Assembly: GCA_965656535.1 (NCBI GenBank) | Contig: CBFHKX010000004.1 | Coordinates: 62,001 to 126,000, forward strand | DNA from: Lishizhenia sp965656535 | GTDB taxonomy: Bacteria > Bacteroidota > Bacteroidia > Flavobacteriales_D > Crocinitomicaceae | Length of the DNA: 64,000 bases | Reading direction: 5' to 3' | In this document: piece after piece, positions 33,027 to 42,347 of the stretch | Position numbering within the stretch: position 1 is the stretch's first letter | Layout: every line of letters begins with the position of its first letter | Program-made: the position numbers and the translations under genes | Notes under the pieces: generated by a model | What the model saw: the letters and a program-made list of their open reading frames with translations, nothing else | Database searches by the model: none | What the model was told of the DNA's origin: nothing

Positions 33027-34826
33027 TTAAATAAACCCTGCTCCCTCTTCACTTGAAGAAATTAGACCTCTTACCTTATTGAAGAGTTGTCTACCATGCG
33101 AGTGGTTAATGTACTCAATACTTCTAGATGGTCGTTTATCAATATCTTTTTCTAAACATTTTAAAGTACCATTTACTGAATCTAGAATAATTTTATCTCC
33201 TGTTTTTATTTTTCCAATAAGTCCTCCTGCGGCTGCTTCAGGTGTAACGTGTATAGCTGCAGGAACTTTACCTGATGCACCGGACATTCTTCCATCAGTT
33301 ACCAACGCAACTCTATAGCCCTTCTTTTGAAGAATAGTTAAGGTTGGTGTCAGTTTATGTAATTCGGGCATTCCTTTCTGTTTGGGCCCTTGAAATGGTA
33401 TTACAGCTATAAAATCTTTTTCTAACTCTCCATTTTTATAAGCTGTAATTAAGTCGTTTTGATCATCAAAAACGATAGCTTCAGCTTCAACTACATGATT
33501 TTCAGGAGTAACTGCAGAAGTTTTTATAACTGATACTCCTAAGTTACCTTTTAGTACTTTTAGGCCGCCCGTTTTTTGGAACGGATTATCAGCCGAACGC
33601 AATATGGATGTGTTTATAGATTCTTTCGGACCCTCAACATATACTATTTTGTTGTCTATAAGTTTTGGTTCCTTTGTATACTCGTATAAATTATCTCCTA
33701 TTATAGTATTTACGTCATTGTGCAATAAACCGTTTTCTAAGAGCGTTTTTATAACAAAAGACATTCCTCCAGCTGCGTGGAAGTGATTTATATCTGCTGC
33801 TCCGTTAGGATACACTCTTGCTATTAAAGGAATTACTTCCGATAACTCAGAGAAATCATCCCAATTTATTCTTATTCCAGCAGCTCTTGCTATTGCAATT
33901 AGGTGTATAGTGTGGTTAGTTGAACCTCCTGTGGCTAACAATCCAATTATTCCGTTTACTATTGTTCTTTCATTCACAATGCTTCCGATTGTTCTATCGA
34001 ATTGTTTATTTCTAACGTTTTCAATTATAACACGCAAACCTTCTTTGTTCAAAGCTCTTCTCATATCCGTGTTCGGATTAACAAAACTAGAGCCTGGTAA
34101 TTGTAGCCCCATTATTTCCATGAGCATTTGATTACTATTAGCAGTTCCATAAAACGTGCATGTTCCAGGCGAGTGGTAAGAATCAGATTCTCCTTTTAGT
34201 AATTCAGCTCGACCAATTTTCCCGGATGCAAAATCTTCGCGTATTTGTGCTTTTTCTTCATTAGAAATACCAGTTGGCATTGGTCCACCAGGTAAAAACA
34301 TTGAATAATAATGACCGAAATTTAAGTTAGCAATTAAAAGTCCTGGTACAATTTTATCACAAATACCAAGATTAACTACACCATCATACATGTCGTGAGA
34401 AAGTGCTACACCGGCTGATAAGGCGATTACGTCTCTACTGAGCAGTGATAAGTCCATTCCCGGTTGTCCTTGGGTAACTCCATCGCACATTGCTGGTGTT
34501 CCACCTGCAACCTGAACGGTTGCGTTAAGATCTTTGGCATATCCTCTTAATTCGTCTGGATATTTTTCGTACGGTTTATGTGCAGAAAGCATGTCGTTAT
34601 AGGCCGTAATAATTGCAATATTAGGTTCTACACCCTCAGAAATAAGTTTTTTTTCGTCAGACGAACATCCAGCAAAGCCATGCACAAGATTCCCACAACT
34701 CAACGCTTGTCTACTACTTGAATTCTTAAAATTATAAATTGTTGAATCTAAATATGTTGTTCTTGAAGCTTTGCTTCTAGCTACTATCTTGTCAGTTATT
34801 TCTTGAATTTTTTTATTTAATTTCAT
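33027..34826 (-). CDS. edd: 6-phosphogluconate dehydratase
   Basis: Converts 6-phosphogluconate to KDPG, the committed Entner-Doudoroff step. 599 residues, close to the E. coli enzyme. It belongs to the IlvD/Edd Fe-S dehydratase family: AYNDMLSAHKPYEKYPDEL, AGGTPAMCDGVTQGQPGMDLSLLSRD, LGICDKIVPGLL and GTCTFYGTANSNQM supply the cysteines expected to bind the [4Fe-4S] cluster, and VTDGRMSGASGKVPAAIH is the C-terminal signature. The length and AGGT-CDG motifs favour Edd over IlvD, and the operon with eda, pgl and zwf confirms it. It overlaps the pgl stop by four bases. Confidence 0.97.
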   Translation of the reverse strand: MKLNKKIQEITDKIVARSKASRTTYLDSTIYNFKNSSSRQALSCGNLVHGFAGCSSDEKKLISEGVEPNIAIITAYNDMLSAHKPYEKYPDELRGYAKDLNATVQVAGGTPAMCDGVTQGQPGMDLSLLSRDVIALSAGVALSHDMYDGVVNLGICDKIVPGLLIANLNFGHYYSMFLPGGPMPTGISNEEKAQIREDFASGKIGRAELLKGESDSYHSPGTCTFYGTANSNQMLMEIMGLQLPGSSFVNPNTDMRRALNKEGLRVIIENVRNKQFDRTIGSIVNERTIVNGIIGLLATGGSTNHTIHLIAIARAAGIRINWDDFSELSEVIPLIARVYPNGAADINHFHAAGGMSFVIKTLLENGLLHNDVNTIIGDNLYEYTKEPKLIDNKIVYVEGPKESINTSILRSADNPFQKTGGLKVLKGNLGVSVIKTSAVTPENHVVEAEAIVFDDQNDLITAYKNGELEKDFIAVIPFQGPKQKGMPELHKLTPTLTILQKKGYRVALVTDGRMSGASGKVPAAIHVTPEAAAGGLIGKIKTGDKIILDSVNGTLKCLEKDIDKRPSRSIEYINHSHGRQLFNKVRGLISSSEEGAGFI

Positions 34827-35491
34827 TTTGTATAAAATATTTTGATTTTCTTACTTTTTTTATTTTGCAGTAGCTTGTGTATTGGTAGTTCTAAAGTATT
34901 ATTTTGTAAAATATTTAGTTTGGCATCTCCAGTGATGAATAAAAAAATATTTTTAGCATTAAGAATAAAATTTAAAGAAGAAGTTATTCTACTTTTTGGA
35001 TTTGACGGAGCTTTTGTAAATAAAAAAGGTCTATCTTCTTTTAATGCCAGATTTGAGCCTTCATCTTCTGGGAATATAGAAGCAATATGTCCGTCACCTC
35101 CCATACCTAATATTAACAAATCTGTTCTTTTTATAAATTGACCATACGCATTATTGAGGATGTGCATGTTATTTTCTTTTTTCTCAAGGTCGTAAACCAT
35201 ACCGCTAATGTTAGCGTTTGCTCCAAAGCAATTTTTCAGAAGTAATTCATTACTGTATTCAGATGTTTGATCTACGTAGCGCTCATCTACAAGGCCAATA
35301 TTAACCTTATTAAAACTACTGTAAGCTTTAGATAATCTTTTGTAAACAGGACCAGGGGTACTTCCTCCAGAAAGTAAAAGGTTGGCCAGATTATGTTTTT
35401 TTATGGAATTATCTAAAACAAAAGATATTTCTTGGCTTGTTTTTTCGGTAAACTCTTCCTTAGAATTGAGTATGATTAATTCGTTCTCCAT
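34823..35491 (-). CDS. pgl: 6-phosphogluconolactonase
   Basis: Hydrolyses 6-phosphogluconolactone, the product of Zwf. 222 residues from ATG 35491; the in-frame ATG at 35530 lies well inside zwf and is rejected. NagB/DevB-type motifs: LLLSGGSTPGPVYKRL (sugar-phosphate loop), IGLVDERYVDQTSEYSN and LILGMGGDGHIASIFP, the last containing the conserved Gly-Asp-Gly-His. The ATG lies 16 bases inside zwf and the stop overlaps edd by four bases, so zwf-pgl-edd are translationally coupled. Confidence 0.95.
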   Translation of the reverse strand: MENELIILNSKEEFTEKTSQEISFVLDNSIKKHNLANLLLSGGSTPGPVYKRLSKAYSSFNKVNIGLVDERYVDQTSEYSNELLLKNCFGANANISGMVYDLEKKENNMHILNNAYGQFIKRTDLLILGMGGDGHIASIFPEDEGSNLALKEDRPFLFTKAPSNPKSRITSSLNFILNAKNIFLFITGDAKLNILQNNTLELPIHKLLQNKKSKKIKIFYTK

Positions 35492-36918
35492 TTGGTGTTT
35501 TTTTCTAATATTTGATCGCCAGGCCCCCAAGTCCCAGATTCATAAAAATGCAGTGGTGTCTCGTTCCAGTTTTCTTTAATCGATTCTATCCACGTCCAAG
35601 CTGCTGCTAATTCGTCGTATCTCATGAATAATGTTTGGTCTCCTCTAATAACATCAATAATAAGTCTTTCGTAAGCCTCAGGCATTCTTTTGTGAAAAGA
35701 ATCTAAAAAATCTAGTTTCAATGAAATCGGTTTAAATCTATATCCTCCTGGTCCTGGAACTTTGCTCAGTTGAACCAAGTCTATTCGTTCTTCGGGCTGT
35801 AATCTAATAATCAATTTATTACATAAAGGATATTCAGACTTTCCAAAAATATTATGTGGTAATTCTTTAAAGTTAATAACTATATCAGAATAACGTTTTT
35901 TCATTCTTTTACCCGTTCTTAAATAAATAGGTGTATTTTTCCATCTCCAATTATCAATGAATACTTTTAGAGCAACAAATGTTTCTGTACTCGATTCATA
36001 TCTTCCAATATCCTCTAAATAAGAATTAAGTTTTTCTTTTCCTTTACTACCTCTAGTGTACTGACCCCTAGAAATATTTTTTTTCACTGATTGTTTCGTA
36101 AAAGGCCTTAAGGATTCCAATACTTTTAACTTTTCGTTTCTAACAGCATTTGGATTTAAATTAGAAGGAGGTTCCATAGTTACCAAACATAGTAACTGCA
36201 ATAGATGATTTTGAACCATATCTAAAAGAGCTCCAGTTTCGTCGTAATAACCTCCTCTGTTTGCAACTCCTAAACTTTCAGACACTGTAATTTGTATATT
36301 ATCTATATTTTCCGCATTCCAGGCGCGTTCAAAGAGGTGGTTGGCAAATCTTAAAACCATAATATTTTGAACAGTTTCTTTACCAAGATAATGATCGATT
36401 CTAAATATTTGGGTCTCATCAAACGTATTTGAAATAATTGAATTTATTTCTTTACTAGATTTCAAGTTAATTCCTAAAGGTTTTTCTAAAACAACTTTAC
36501 TTGTTTTACTGACAAGATTAGAGCCCTTTAATGTATTGCAAATGTCAGAAAAGGCATTAGAAGGTACAGAGAAATAAAAAATACGCTGCCTTTCTTTCGT
36601 TTTGTCTAGGCTTATTTTAAGCTCTTTATAAGATTCAGTGTTGTTTTCAGGTATGGTTAGTAAAGTTAAATGTTTGAAAAAAGAAGCCTGTACATTTTGA
36701 TCAGAGATATCAATAAATTGAAGTATTTCATTAATGAATTTAGCTTTTTCAACAGCTTTTCTGGTTATGCAAAGTATTTCAAAATCAAAATCTATTTGTT
36801 TATCAGCAAAACGATGGAATAGGGCAGGAATGATTTTACGTTTAGATAAATCTCCATTACCACCGAATATTACAATGTTGAAAGGAGTTAACGTTGGATT
36901 AAATTTACTAACTGGCAT
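35476..36918 (-). CDS. zwf: Glucose-6-phosphate 1-dehydrogenase
   Basis: First enzyme of the oxidative branch: glucose-6-phosphate to 6-phosphogluconolactone with NAD(P) reduction. The nucleotide-binding motif is IVIFGGNGDLSKRKIIPAL (GxxGDLxxRK), and the substrate-binding motif is FRIDHYLGKETVQN. The frame opens at 36942, but the best promoter's -7 element covers 36940-36947 on this strand, so transcription should begin near 36935. The next ATG, 36918 (MPVSKFNP), is therefore the probable start, giving 480 residues and a leader of about 17 bases. It leads zwf-pgl-edd-eda and is divergent from the sugar kinase gene. Confidence 0.95.
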   Translation of the reverse strand: MPVSKFNPTLTPFNIVIFGGNGDLSKRKIIPALFHRFADKQIDFDFEILCITRKAVEKAKFINEILQFIDISDQNVQASFFKHLTLLTIPENNTESYKELKISLDKTKERQRIFYFSVPSNAFSDICNTLKGSNLVSKTSKVVLEKPLGINLKSSKEINSIISNTFDETQIFRIDHYLGKETVQNIMVLRFANHLFERAWNAENIDNIQITVSESLGVANRGGYYDETGALLDMVQNHLLQLLCLVTMEPPSNLNPNAVRNEKLKVLESLRPFTKQSVKKNISRGQYTRGSKGKEKLNSYLEDIGRYESSTETFVALKVFIDNWRWKNTPIYLRTGKRMKKRYSDIVINFKELPHNIFGKSEYPLCNKLIIRLQPEERIDLVQLSKVPGPGGYRFKPISLKLDFLDSFHKRMPEAYERLIIDVIRGDQTLFMRYDELAAAWTWIESIKENWNETPLHFYESGTWGPGDQILEKNTKWRTN

Positions 36919-36939
36919 AAGAATGTTTTCATTATCCTT

Positions 36940-36993
36940 CAAATATACGTACTTTTTGTAATTTGTACAATATCATTGATTTATTTATATTTG
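36940..36993. promoter_or_regulatory. Mirror-image divergent promoters sharing a palindromic -33 element
   Basis: TTGTACAA at 36963-36970 is a perfect palindrome and supplies a TTG to each strand. Rightward: TTG 36963-36965, 20 bases, TATATTTG 36986-36993 (sugar kinase, GH3, regulator). Leftward: TTG as the complement of 36968-36970, 20 bases, TATATTTG as the complement of 36940-36947 (zwf operon). Both -7 boxes match TAnnTTTG exactly. Two polymerases could not occupy the site at once, and a regulator bound at the palindrome would control both operons. Confidence 0.75.
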
Positions 36994-37024
36994 GAAATTA
37001 GAAATCTAGAAAAGTATATAGAAT

Positions 37025-37873
37025 ATGTTTATAATTGTAGAAAGTGGGTCTACTAAGGCAGATTGGATGGTAATTGATGGTGAAGATGAGCAAATGCTAA
37101 ATACGGTTGGGTTTAATCCATATTTTCATTCTGAGCAATTCATTTTGAAGGAGCTTGTTAAAAACGATGGACTTTTTTCAATAAAGGACCAGGTGGATGA
37201 GTTGTTTTTTTACGGTGCAGGATGTTCTTCTCCAGAATTAAAGAATATTATAAAAAAAGGTCTTACCGAGTTTTTTACAAAAGCATTGATTCATGTTAAT
37301 CACGACTTAGATGCTTGTGCTTACGCTTGTTACAACGACAAACCTACAATTGCCTGTATTTTAGGAACGGGTTCAAATTCTTGTTATTTTGACGGAACTG
37401 CAGTATCTGAAGCAATACCTGCTTTGGGTCATATTTTAGGAGATGAAGCAAGCGGTAGCTATTTCGGTAAAAAAATTCTTGCTGATTTTCTTTACAACCG
37501 TTTACCCAAGGAAATCCATGATGAATGCATAAGACATGGATTAAGTAAGGAAACTATTATTGATAGTGTGTATAGAAAGCCTGATGCGAACGTTTATATT
37601 GCTTCCATGATGCCAATATTAATAAAATCAAAGAAATTAGCTTATGCCCAGGATTTAATTAAAACTGGTCTTCAAGAATTTGTAGATACTCATATTAAGT
37701 GTTATGATAATTTCAAAGAATGTGATGTGAGTTTTGTTGGTTCCTTAGCTTATCTATTAAGTGCAGAATTAAAACAAGTTTGCTTAGAGAACGACATTAA
37801 ACTTAATTTAATTATCAGAAGACCACTCGAAATGCTCGTTCAATATCATAAAAAGGATTATGTAGTTGATTAA
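37025..37873 (+). CDS. BadF/BadG-type N-acetylglucosamine/glucose kinase
   Basis: 282-residue sugar kinase of the actin-like ATPase superfamily (BadF/BadG/BcrA ATPase domain, the group of N-acetylglucosamine kinase). Phosphate-1 motif: VESGSTKADWMVIDG (residues about 4-18); DLDACAYACY and ACILGTGSNSC give the phosphate-2 region; ALGHILGDEASGSYFGK is the family's sugar/adenosine segment. In this cluster the expected substrate is glucose released by the downstream GH3, giving glucose-6-phosphate for Zwf (inference); GlcNAc remains possible. It leads the operon with GH3 (42-base gap). Confidence 0.86.
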   Translation: MFIIVESGSTKADWMVIDGEDEQMLNTVGFNPYFHSEQFILKELVKNDGLFSIKDQVDELFFYGAGCSSPELKNIIKKGLTEFFTKALIHVNHDLDACAYACYNDKPTIACILGTGSNSCYFDGTAVSEAIPALGHILGDEASGSYFGKKILADFLYNRLPKEIHDECIRHGLSKETIIDSVYRKPDANVYIASMMPILIKSKKLAYAQDLIKTGLQEFVDTHIKCYDNFKECDVSFVGSLAYLLSAELKQVCLENDIKLNLIIRRPLEMLVQYHKKDYVVD

Positions 37874-37915
37874 TTGAAAATTTTATTTTTTTACTAAAAT
37901 TATTTATACTGAATT

Positions 37916-40204
37916 ATGCTTAAATTATTGACTATTGTTTTCGTTTCGATTACGTTAAGAATATTTACCTTTTCTCAAACAAATAATATTTCTTCAAACT
38001 TTATTGAGAGAAAGATTGATAAAGCACTCTCTAAAATGAGTGTTGAAGAAAAGATTGGACAAACCTGTCAAATCACTTTAGATGCGTTATTGAAAAGAGA
38101 CTCATTGGGTGGGGTGATAGAACCGATTTCTATAGATAAATCAAAATTGAACGAGGCTATATACGAGTATAAAATTGGCTCTATATTAAACGTAAGTTGG
38201 CATACTTTAGATCTATCAGTTTGGAAGACATTGCTTTCTGAAATTCATCAACCGTATAGAGATAAAAAAACTTCTTTTCCAATCATTTATGGAATAGATG
38301 CTATACACGGAGCAAACTATATAAAAGGAGGTACATTATTCCCTCAAGAAATTGGACTTGCTGCTACTTGGAATCCTTCTTTAGCTAAAAGTTTTGGCGA
38401 AATTACCGCCTATGAAACCAGGGCAGCAGGAATACCATGGAATTTTTCCCCAGTTTTAGACTTAGGAAGACAGCCTTTATGGTCAAGATTCTTTGAAACA
38501 TTAGGGGAAGATGTTTATTTGGCTTCTGAAATGGGAAAATCAATTCTTCAAGGCTATCAAGGCCAAAATCAATTCACCAAACAATATCTTGGAGGCTGCT
38601 TAAAACATTTCGTTGGATATAGTAACCCCGTAAGTGGAAGAGATAGAACCCCATCTTGGATACCAACTAAGTATATGAAAGAACTCTATTTACCACCTTT
38701 TGAAAAGGCGATTAAAAATGGAGCTTTAACAGTGATGATTAATAGTGGTGACGTAAATGGTATACCTGGTCATGCCAATTACCATTTAATTACAGAAGTG
38801 TTAAAAAAAGATTGGGGTTTTCAAGGATTTACTGTCTCCGATTGGGAAGATTTTATCATGCTTCATACTGTTCATAGAACGGCTTCTTCTGTAAAGAAAG
38901 GAATAGTTAGCGCTTTTAATGCAGGAGTTGATATGAGTATGGTTCCGTACAATCCACAGTATAAAGAATATTGTAAATTACTTCATGAGGCCTTACTTGA
39001 AGGTTTAGTGACGATGGAAAGGTTAGACGATGCAGTGAGAAGAATTTTGAGAGTAAAATATGCATTAGGTTTATTTGAAAAAGATTTGGGGCAGCAAGCA
39101 TCCTACCCTGATTTTGGATCTATTAAGCATCAAGAAGCAGCTCTAAACTCTGCACTTGAATCTATTACTTTGTTAAAAAATGACGATTTGTTGCCATTAA
39201 ATACAAATCAAAAAATCTTGGTAGCTGGACCAACTTCTAATGACTTAATATTTTTAAATGGAGCATGGACACATACATGGCAAGGAAATAACTCAAGTTT
39301 TAACACCAAGAATAGAAGCAGTATTTATGAGGCTGTAAAAAATAAAGTTGGAGAGGATAACTGTTTTCTTAGCGAGGGAGTTGAGTTGTTGAATGAAAAT
39401 GGAAATGAAGTTTCAAAATTTTTAGATACAGTAGATTTTAAAAGTAAGGCTGAAGAGTCCGATATAATTCTACTTTGTTTAGGAGAGTTGCCTGCAACAG
39501 AAAAACCAGGAGATATATACTCACTGGATTTAACTCTAGAACAATTAGAACTAGCTAAAATTGCTTATGCTTCGAATAAACCTGTAGTGCTAATATTATC
39601 AGAAGGTAGACCAAGAATAATTAGGGAAATTGTAGATGACGCTAAAGCCATAGTACAATGTTACTTACCCGGTGATTTCGGTGCAGATGCCCTTGTGAAA
39701 TTATTATTTGGAGAAGAAAATTTTTCAGGTAAACTTCCTTATACTTATCCTAGGTTTAATGGTCAAATTGAATTTTACGATCATCCCAGAAGTGTAGATA
39801 GATCTAAATCAAATGATTTTGATGCTTACAATCCACAATGGAATTTTGGTTTCGGATTGGGATATACAAATTTTTCATACTCTAATTTAACCATTAGTAA
39901 ATCTCAAATCTCACAAAGCGATTCACTGCTTATTTCTGTAGACGTTACAAATAACGGTATTATTCAGGCAAAAGAAATTATTCAGCTTTATGTATCTGAT
40001 CATTTTGCCTCAGTAGTGCCAAACGGTAAAACTTTAAAAAGATTTAAAAAAGTAAATTTCTTACCAAATGAAACTAAAACTATTAATTTTGTTATAAATA
40101 GTAAAGATCTTCAGTTTATCGGGGTTGATGATAAATGGATAGTAGAGACTGGTTTTTTTAGTATTATGATTGGAGATAAAACCGTAAAATTTGAATTAAT
40201 ATAA
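37916..40204 (+). CDS. Glycoside hydrolase family 3 beta-glucosidase
   Basis: 762 residues with an N-terminal signal peptide (ending FTFSQ). GH3 (beta/alpha)8 barrel: YGIDAIHGANYIKGGTLFPQEIGLAATWNP, GDRTPSW-like GRDRTPSWIP, and the nucleophile motif GFTVSDWEDF (Asp about 307). A flavodoxin-like second domain follows (VLILSEGRPRII, QCYLPGDFGADALVKLLFGEENFSGKLPYTYP), then a C-terminal fibronectin-III-like domain (YSNLTISKSQISQSD onward). Likely periplasmic exo-beta-glucosidase finishing beta-1,3/1,6-glucan oligosaccharides. It is followed after 3 bases by the regulator gene. Confidence 0.92.
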   Translation: MLKLLTIVFVSITLRIFTFSQTNNISSNFIERKIDKALSKMSVEEKIGQTCQITLDALLKRDSLGGVIEPISIDKSKLNEAIYEYKIGSILNVSWHTLDLSVWKTLLSEIHQPYRDKKTSFPIIYGIDAIHGANYIKGGTLFPQEIGLAATWNPSLAKSFGEITAYETRAAGIPWNFSPVLDLGRQPLWSRFFETLGEDVYLASEMGKSILQGYQGQNQFTKQYLGGCLKHFVGYSNPVSGRDRTPSWIPTKYMKELYLPPFEKAIKNGALTVMINSGDVNGIPGHANYHLITEVLKKDWGFQGFTVSDWEDFIMLHTVHRTASSVKKGIVSAFNAGVDMSMVPYNPQYKEYCKLLHEALLEGLVTMERLDDAVRRILRVKYALGLFEKDLGQQASYPDFGSIKHQEAALNSALESITLLKNDDLLPLNTNQKILVAGPTSNDLIFLNGAWTHTWQGNNSSFNTKNRSSIYEAVKNKVGEDNCFLSEGVELLNENGNEVSKFLDTVDFKSKAEESDIILLCLGELPATEKPGDIYSLDLTLEQLELAKIAYASNKPVVLILSEGRPRIIREIVDDAKAIVQCYLPGDFGADALVKLLFGEENFSGKLPYTYPRFNGQIEFYDHPRSVDRSKSNDFDAYNPQWNFGFGLGYTNFSYSNLTISKSQISQSDSLLISVDVTNNGIIQAKEIIQLYVSDHFASVVPNGKTLKRFKKVNFLPNETKTINFVINSKDLQFIGVDDKWIVETGFFSIMIGDKTVKFELI

Positions 40205-40207
40205 ATA

Positions 40208-40906
40208 ATGAGTTACAAAATAAAGTTTGATAAATTTTTTTCGTATTCATTTTCTTTAGATTGTGTTATTTTTAGTTTTATTGAGGGAGAAATTAACGTC
40301 CTCTTAATTAAGCGAGCAGTTGAACCTTTTAAAGGCTTTTGGGCAATTCCGGGAGATTTAGTTTACCCCCAAGAAAATCTTCCAGATGCTGCAAATAGAA
40401 TATTAACTGAGCTTACAAAGTTGTCAAATATTCAACTTCACCAAGGTCAAACATTTGGACAGCCCGATAGACATCCTCAAGGTAGAGTGATAACAAATGC
40501 TTATTTTGCCTTAGTAAGGGCAGGAGAAATTAAAGCTGAAGCTTCTTCTTGGGCTGACCAAATAAAGTGGATGCCAGTTAAAAAACTTCCAGAATTAGGT
40601 TTTGATCACAATGATATTTTAAAGTCTACCTATGAGCTATTGAAACAAAAACTTCAACGTCAACCGATATGTTTTGATATGCTTCCAAAGAAATTTACTT
40701 TAAGCGAACTACAATTGATCTATGAATATGCTTTCGAAATTACTTTAGATAAAGCAAATTTTAGAAAAAAAATCAAACCATTGCCTATAATTAATTTACG
40801 TGAGAAACAAAAGAACGTAAATCATAGACCTGGGTATTTGTACACCTTCGATAGAGAAGGATATCGTAAACTGATAGAAGAAGACAAATATTTATTTAAA
40901 TTGTAA
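40208..40906 (+). CDS. NUDIX-type (NrtR/AraR-like) transcriptional regulator
   Basis: 232 residues: a NUDIX domain (about 1-140, NVLLIKRAVEPFKGFWAIPGDLV), then a winged helix (about 150-220, KKFTLSELQLIYEYAFEITLDKANFRKKIKPLPII and the terminal HRPGYLYTFDREGYRKL). The NUDIX box is degenerate: after PGDLVYPQENLPDAANRIL comes TELTKL, so the catalytic REXXEE glutamates are mostly lost. That pattern marks ligand-sensing repressors such as NrtR, and in Bacteroides a NUDIX-type regulator controls arabinose genes (established, AraR). A sugar or sugar-phosphate effector for this cluster is inference. Confidence 0.88.
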   Translation: MSYKIKFDKFFSYSFSLDCVIFSFIEGEINVLLIKRAVEPFKGFWAIPGDLVYPQENLPDAANRILTELTKLSNIQLHQGQTFGQPDRHPQGRVITNAYFALVRAGEIKAEASSWADQIKWMPVKKLPELGFDHNDILKSTYELLKQKLQRQPICFDMLPKKFTLSELQLIYEYAFEITLDKANFRKKIKPLPIINLREKQKNVNHRPGYLYTFDREGYRKLIEEDKYLFKL

Positions 40907-41002
40907 TCAAACGACTAAACTAGAGATAGTTAGCTTTATCTAAAAGTAGAATTTATACACTTATGGTATTTTTTACTATATTTATCCCCAAACTATATTA
41001 TC

Positions 41003-42325
41003 ATGAAACATAAATTACTTTTTTTTAAAGCATTTTTATCAGTGCTTTTTTTGGGAAACTTCTTGATTTCCTTCGCGCAAGATTTAGTTATAACTACTGA
41101 GGTTTGTGGAAACACAGGCGGATCTGATGTTCGGTTAACAGGACCTTTTTGGGGTTGGGATCCTACTGCGGGTCCGGTTGCTACGGATAATGGTAATGGA
41201 ACGTATACTTTCACATTATCTCCTGCTCCCACAGCAGACATGGAATATCTATTAATATTAGATGGTGTTCAAGAAAACTTAGTACAAGACATGGTTGACG
41301 GTGGAAATTGCGCTCCCATAACGGATTATGCGAATTATGCAAATCGTATGTGGTTAACTACAGATCCACTAACGCTGTCTAATGTATATGACCAGTGTTT
41401 ACCATGTGCATCTGCGTCAAGTTTAGATTTAACAATAGATGTTTGTGGAACTAACGCAAATGAGGTAAGAATAACAGGTCCTTTTTGGGGATGGGATCCA
41501 ACAGCAGGTCCGGTTGCAACCGATAATGGTAATGGTACATGGACGGTAAGTTTATCTCCAGTACCTACAGCCGATATGGAATACTTAGTGATTGTTGACG
41601 GTGTTCAAGAAAATTTAATTGAGGATATGGTCAATGGAGGATCTTGTGCTCCTGTAACGGATTACTTTAGTTATGCCAACAGATTATGGAGCACCTCTGA
41701 TCCTTTGACGGTTGATATTAATTTTGATCGTTGTGTGCCATGTAGCTATCCTGATCTTACGATAACAACTGAAATTTGTGATACTGCCGGAGTTTCAGAG
41801 GTCAAATTAGTAAGATCTCCAAACTGGGATTGGAATAATGGTAAATTAGGAGTTGACAATGGAGATGGAACGTGGACGTTTACTTATTCTCCTGCTCCAG
41901 CAGATTCAATTGAATATCAAATATTTGTAGATCAAGTGGGCGAAGATTTAGTTCAAGAAATGATAGATGGTGCTAGTTGTGCTCCTCTAACGGATTACTT
42001 TTCTTATGCAAATAGATTGTGGACGGTAGTTGACGGCGGAGTTGTTAATAACACTTACAATTCATGTGTTGCTTGTGGATTTGCTGGACTTATAGATTTA
42101 GAGTCATCAATAGAAATATATCCTAACCCAACAACAGAGAATTTAAAAATATCTGGTATTGGGAATGATTCTGACTATGTCATCTACAACACAGCTGGAG
42201 TAATAATGTTATCTGGAGAATTGACAGAATCCATAGATGTTTCCATTTTAGAAAATGGACTTTACATTTTGGAACTTCACAATTCTACTGGATTAAAAAT
42301 AAACGGAACGTTTATAAAGCAATAA
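41003..42325 (+). CDS. Secreted triple-repeat protein with T9SS sorting domain
   Basis: Signal peptide (1-26, ending ISFAQ), then three homologous modules of ~105 residues (about 27-134, 139-243, 247-352) and a T9SS type A tail (from IEIYPNPTTENLKI, about 368-440). Each module has four cysteines and the pattern GPFWGWDPTAGPVATDNGNGT ... ADMEYL..VDGVQENL ... CAP.TDY..YANR.W. Module 3 is diverged (SPNWDWNNGKLGVDNGDGT). The conserved Trp/Tyr set on a beta-rich scaffold suggests a carbohydrate-binding module. It lies between the GH3/regulator operon and GH16, so beta-glucan binding at the cell surface is inferred. I cannot assign a CBM family. Confidence 0.75.
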   Translation: MKHKLLFFKAFLSVLFLGNFLISFAQDLVITTEVCGNTGGSDVRLTGPFWGWDPTAGPVATDNGNGTYTFTLSPAPTADMEYLLILDGVQENLVQDMVDGGNCAPITDYANYANRMWLTTDPLTLSNVYDQCLPCASASSLDLTIDVCGTNANEVRITGPFWGWDPTAGPVATDNGNGTWTVSLSPVPTADMEYLVIVDGVQENLIEDMVNGGSCAPVTDYFSYANRLWSTSDPLTVDINFDRCVPCSYPDLTITTEICDTAGVSEVKLVRSPNWDWNNGKLGVDNGDGTWTFTYSPAPADSIEYQIFVDQVGEDLVQEMIDGASCAPLTDYFSYANRLWTVVDGGVVNNTYNSCVACGFAGLIDLESSIEIYPNPTTENLKISGIGNDSDYVIYNTAGVIMLSGELTESIDVSILENGLYILELHNSTGLKINGTFIKQ

Positions 42326-42347
42326 TACGTTCAAAATAAATTAAATT

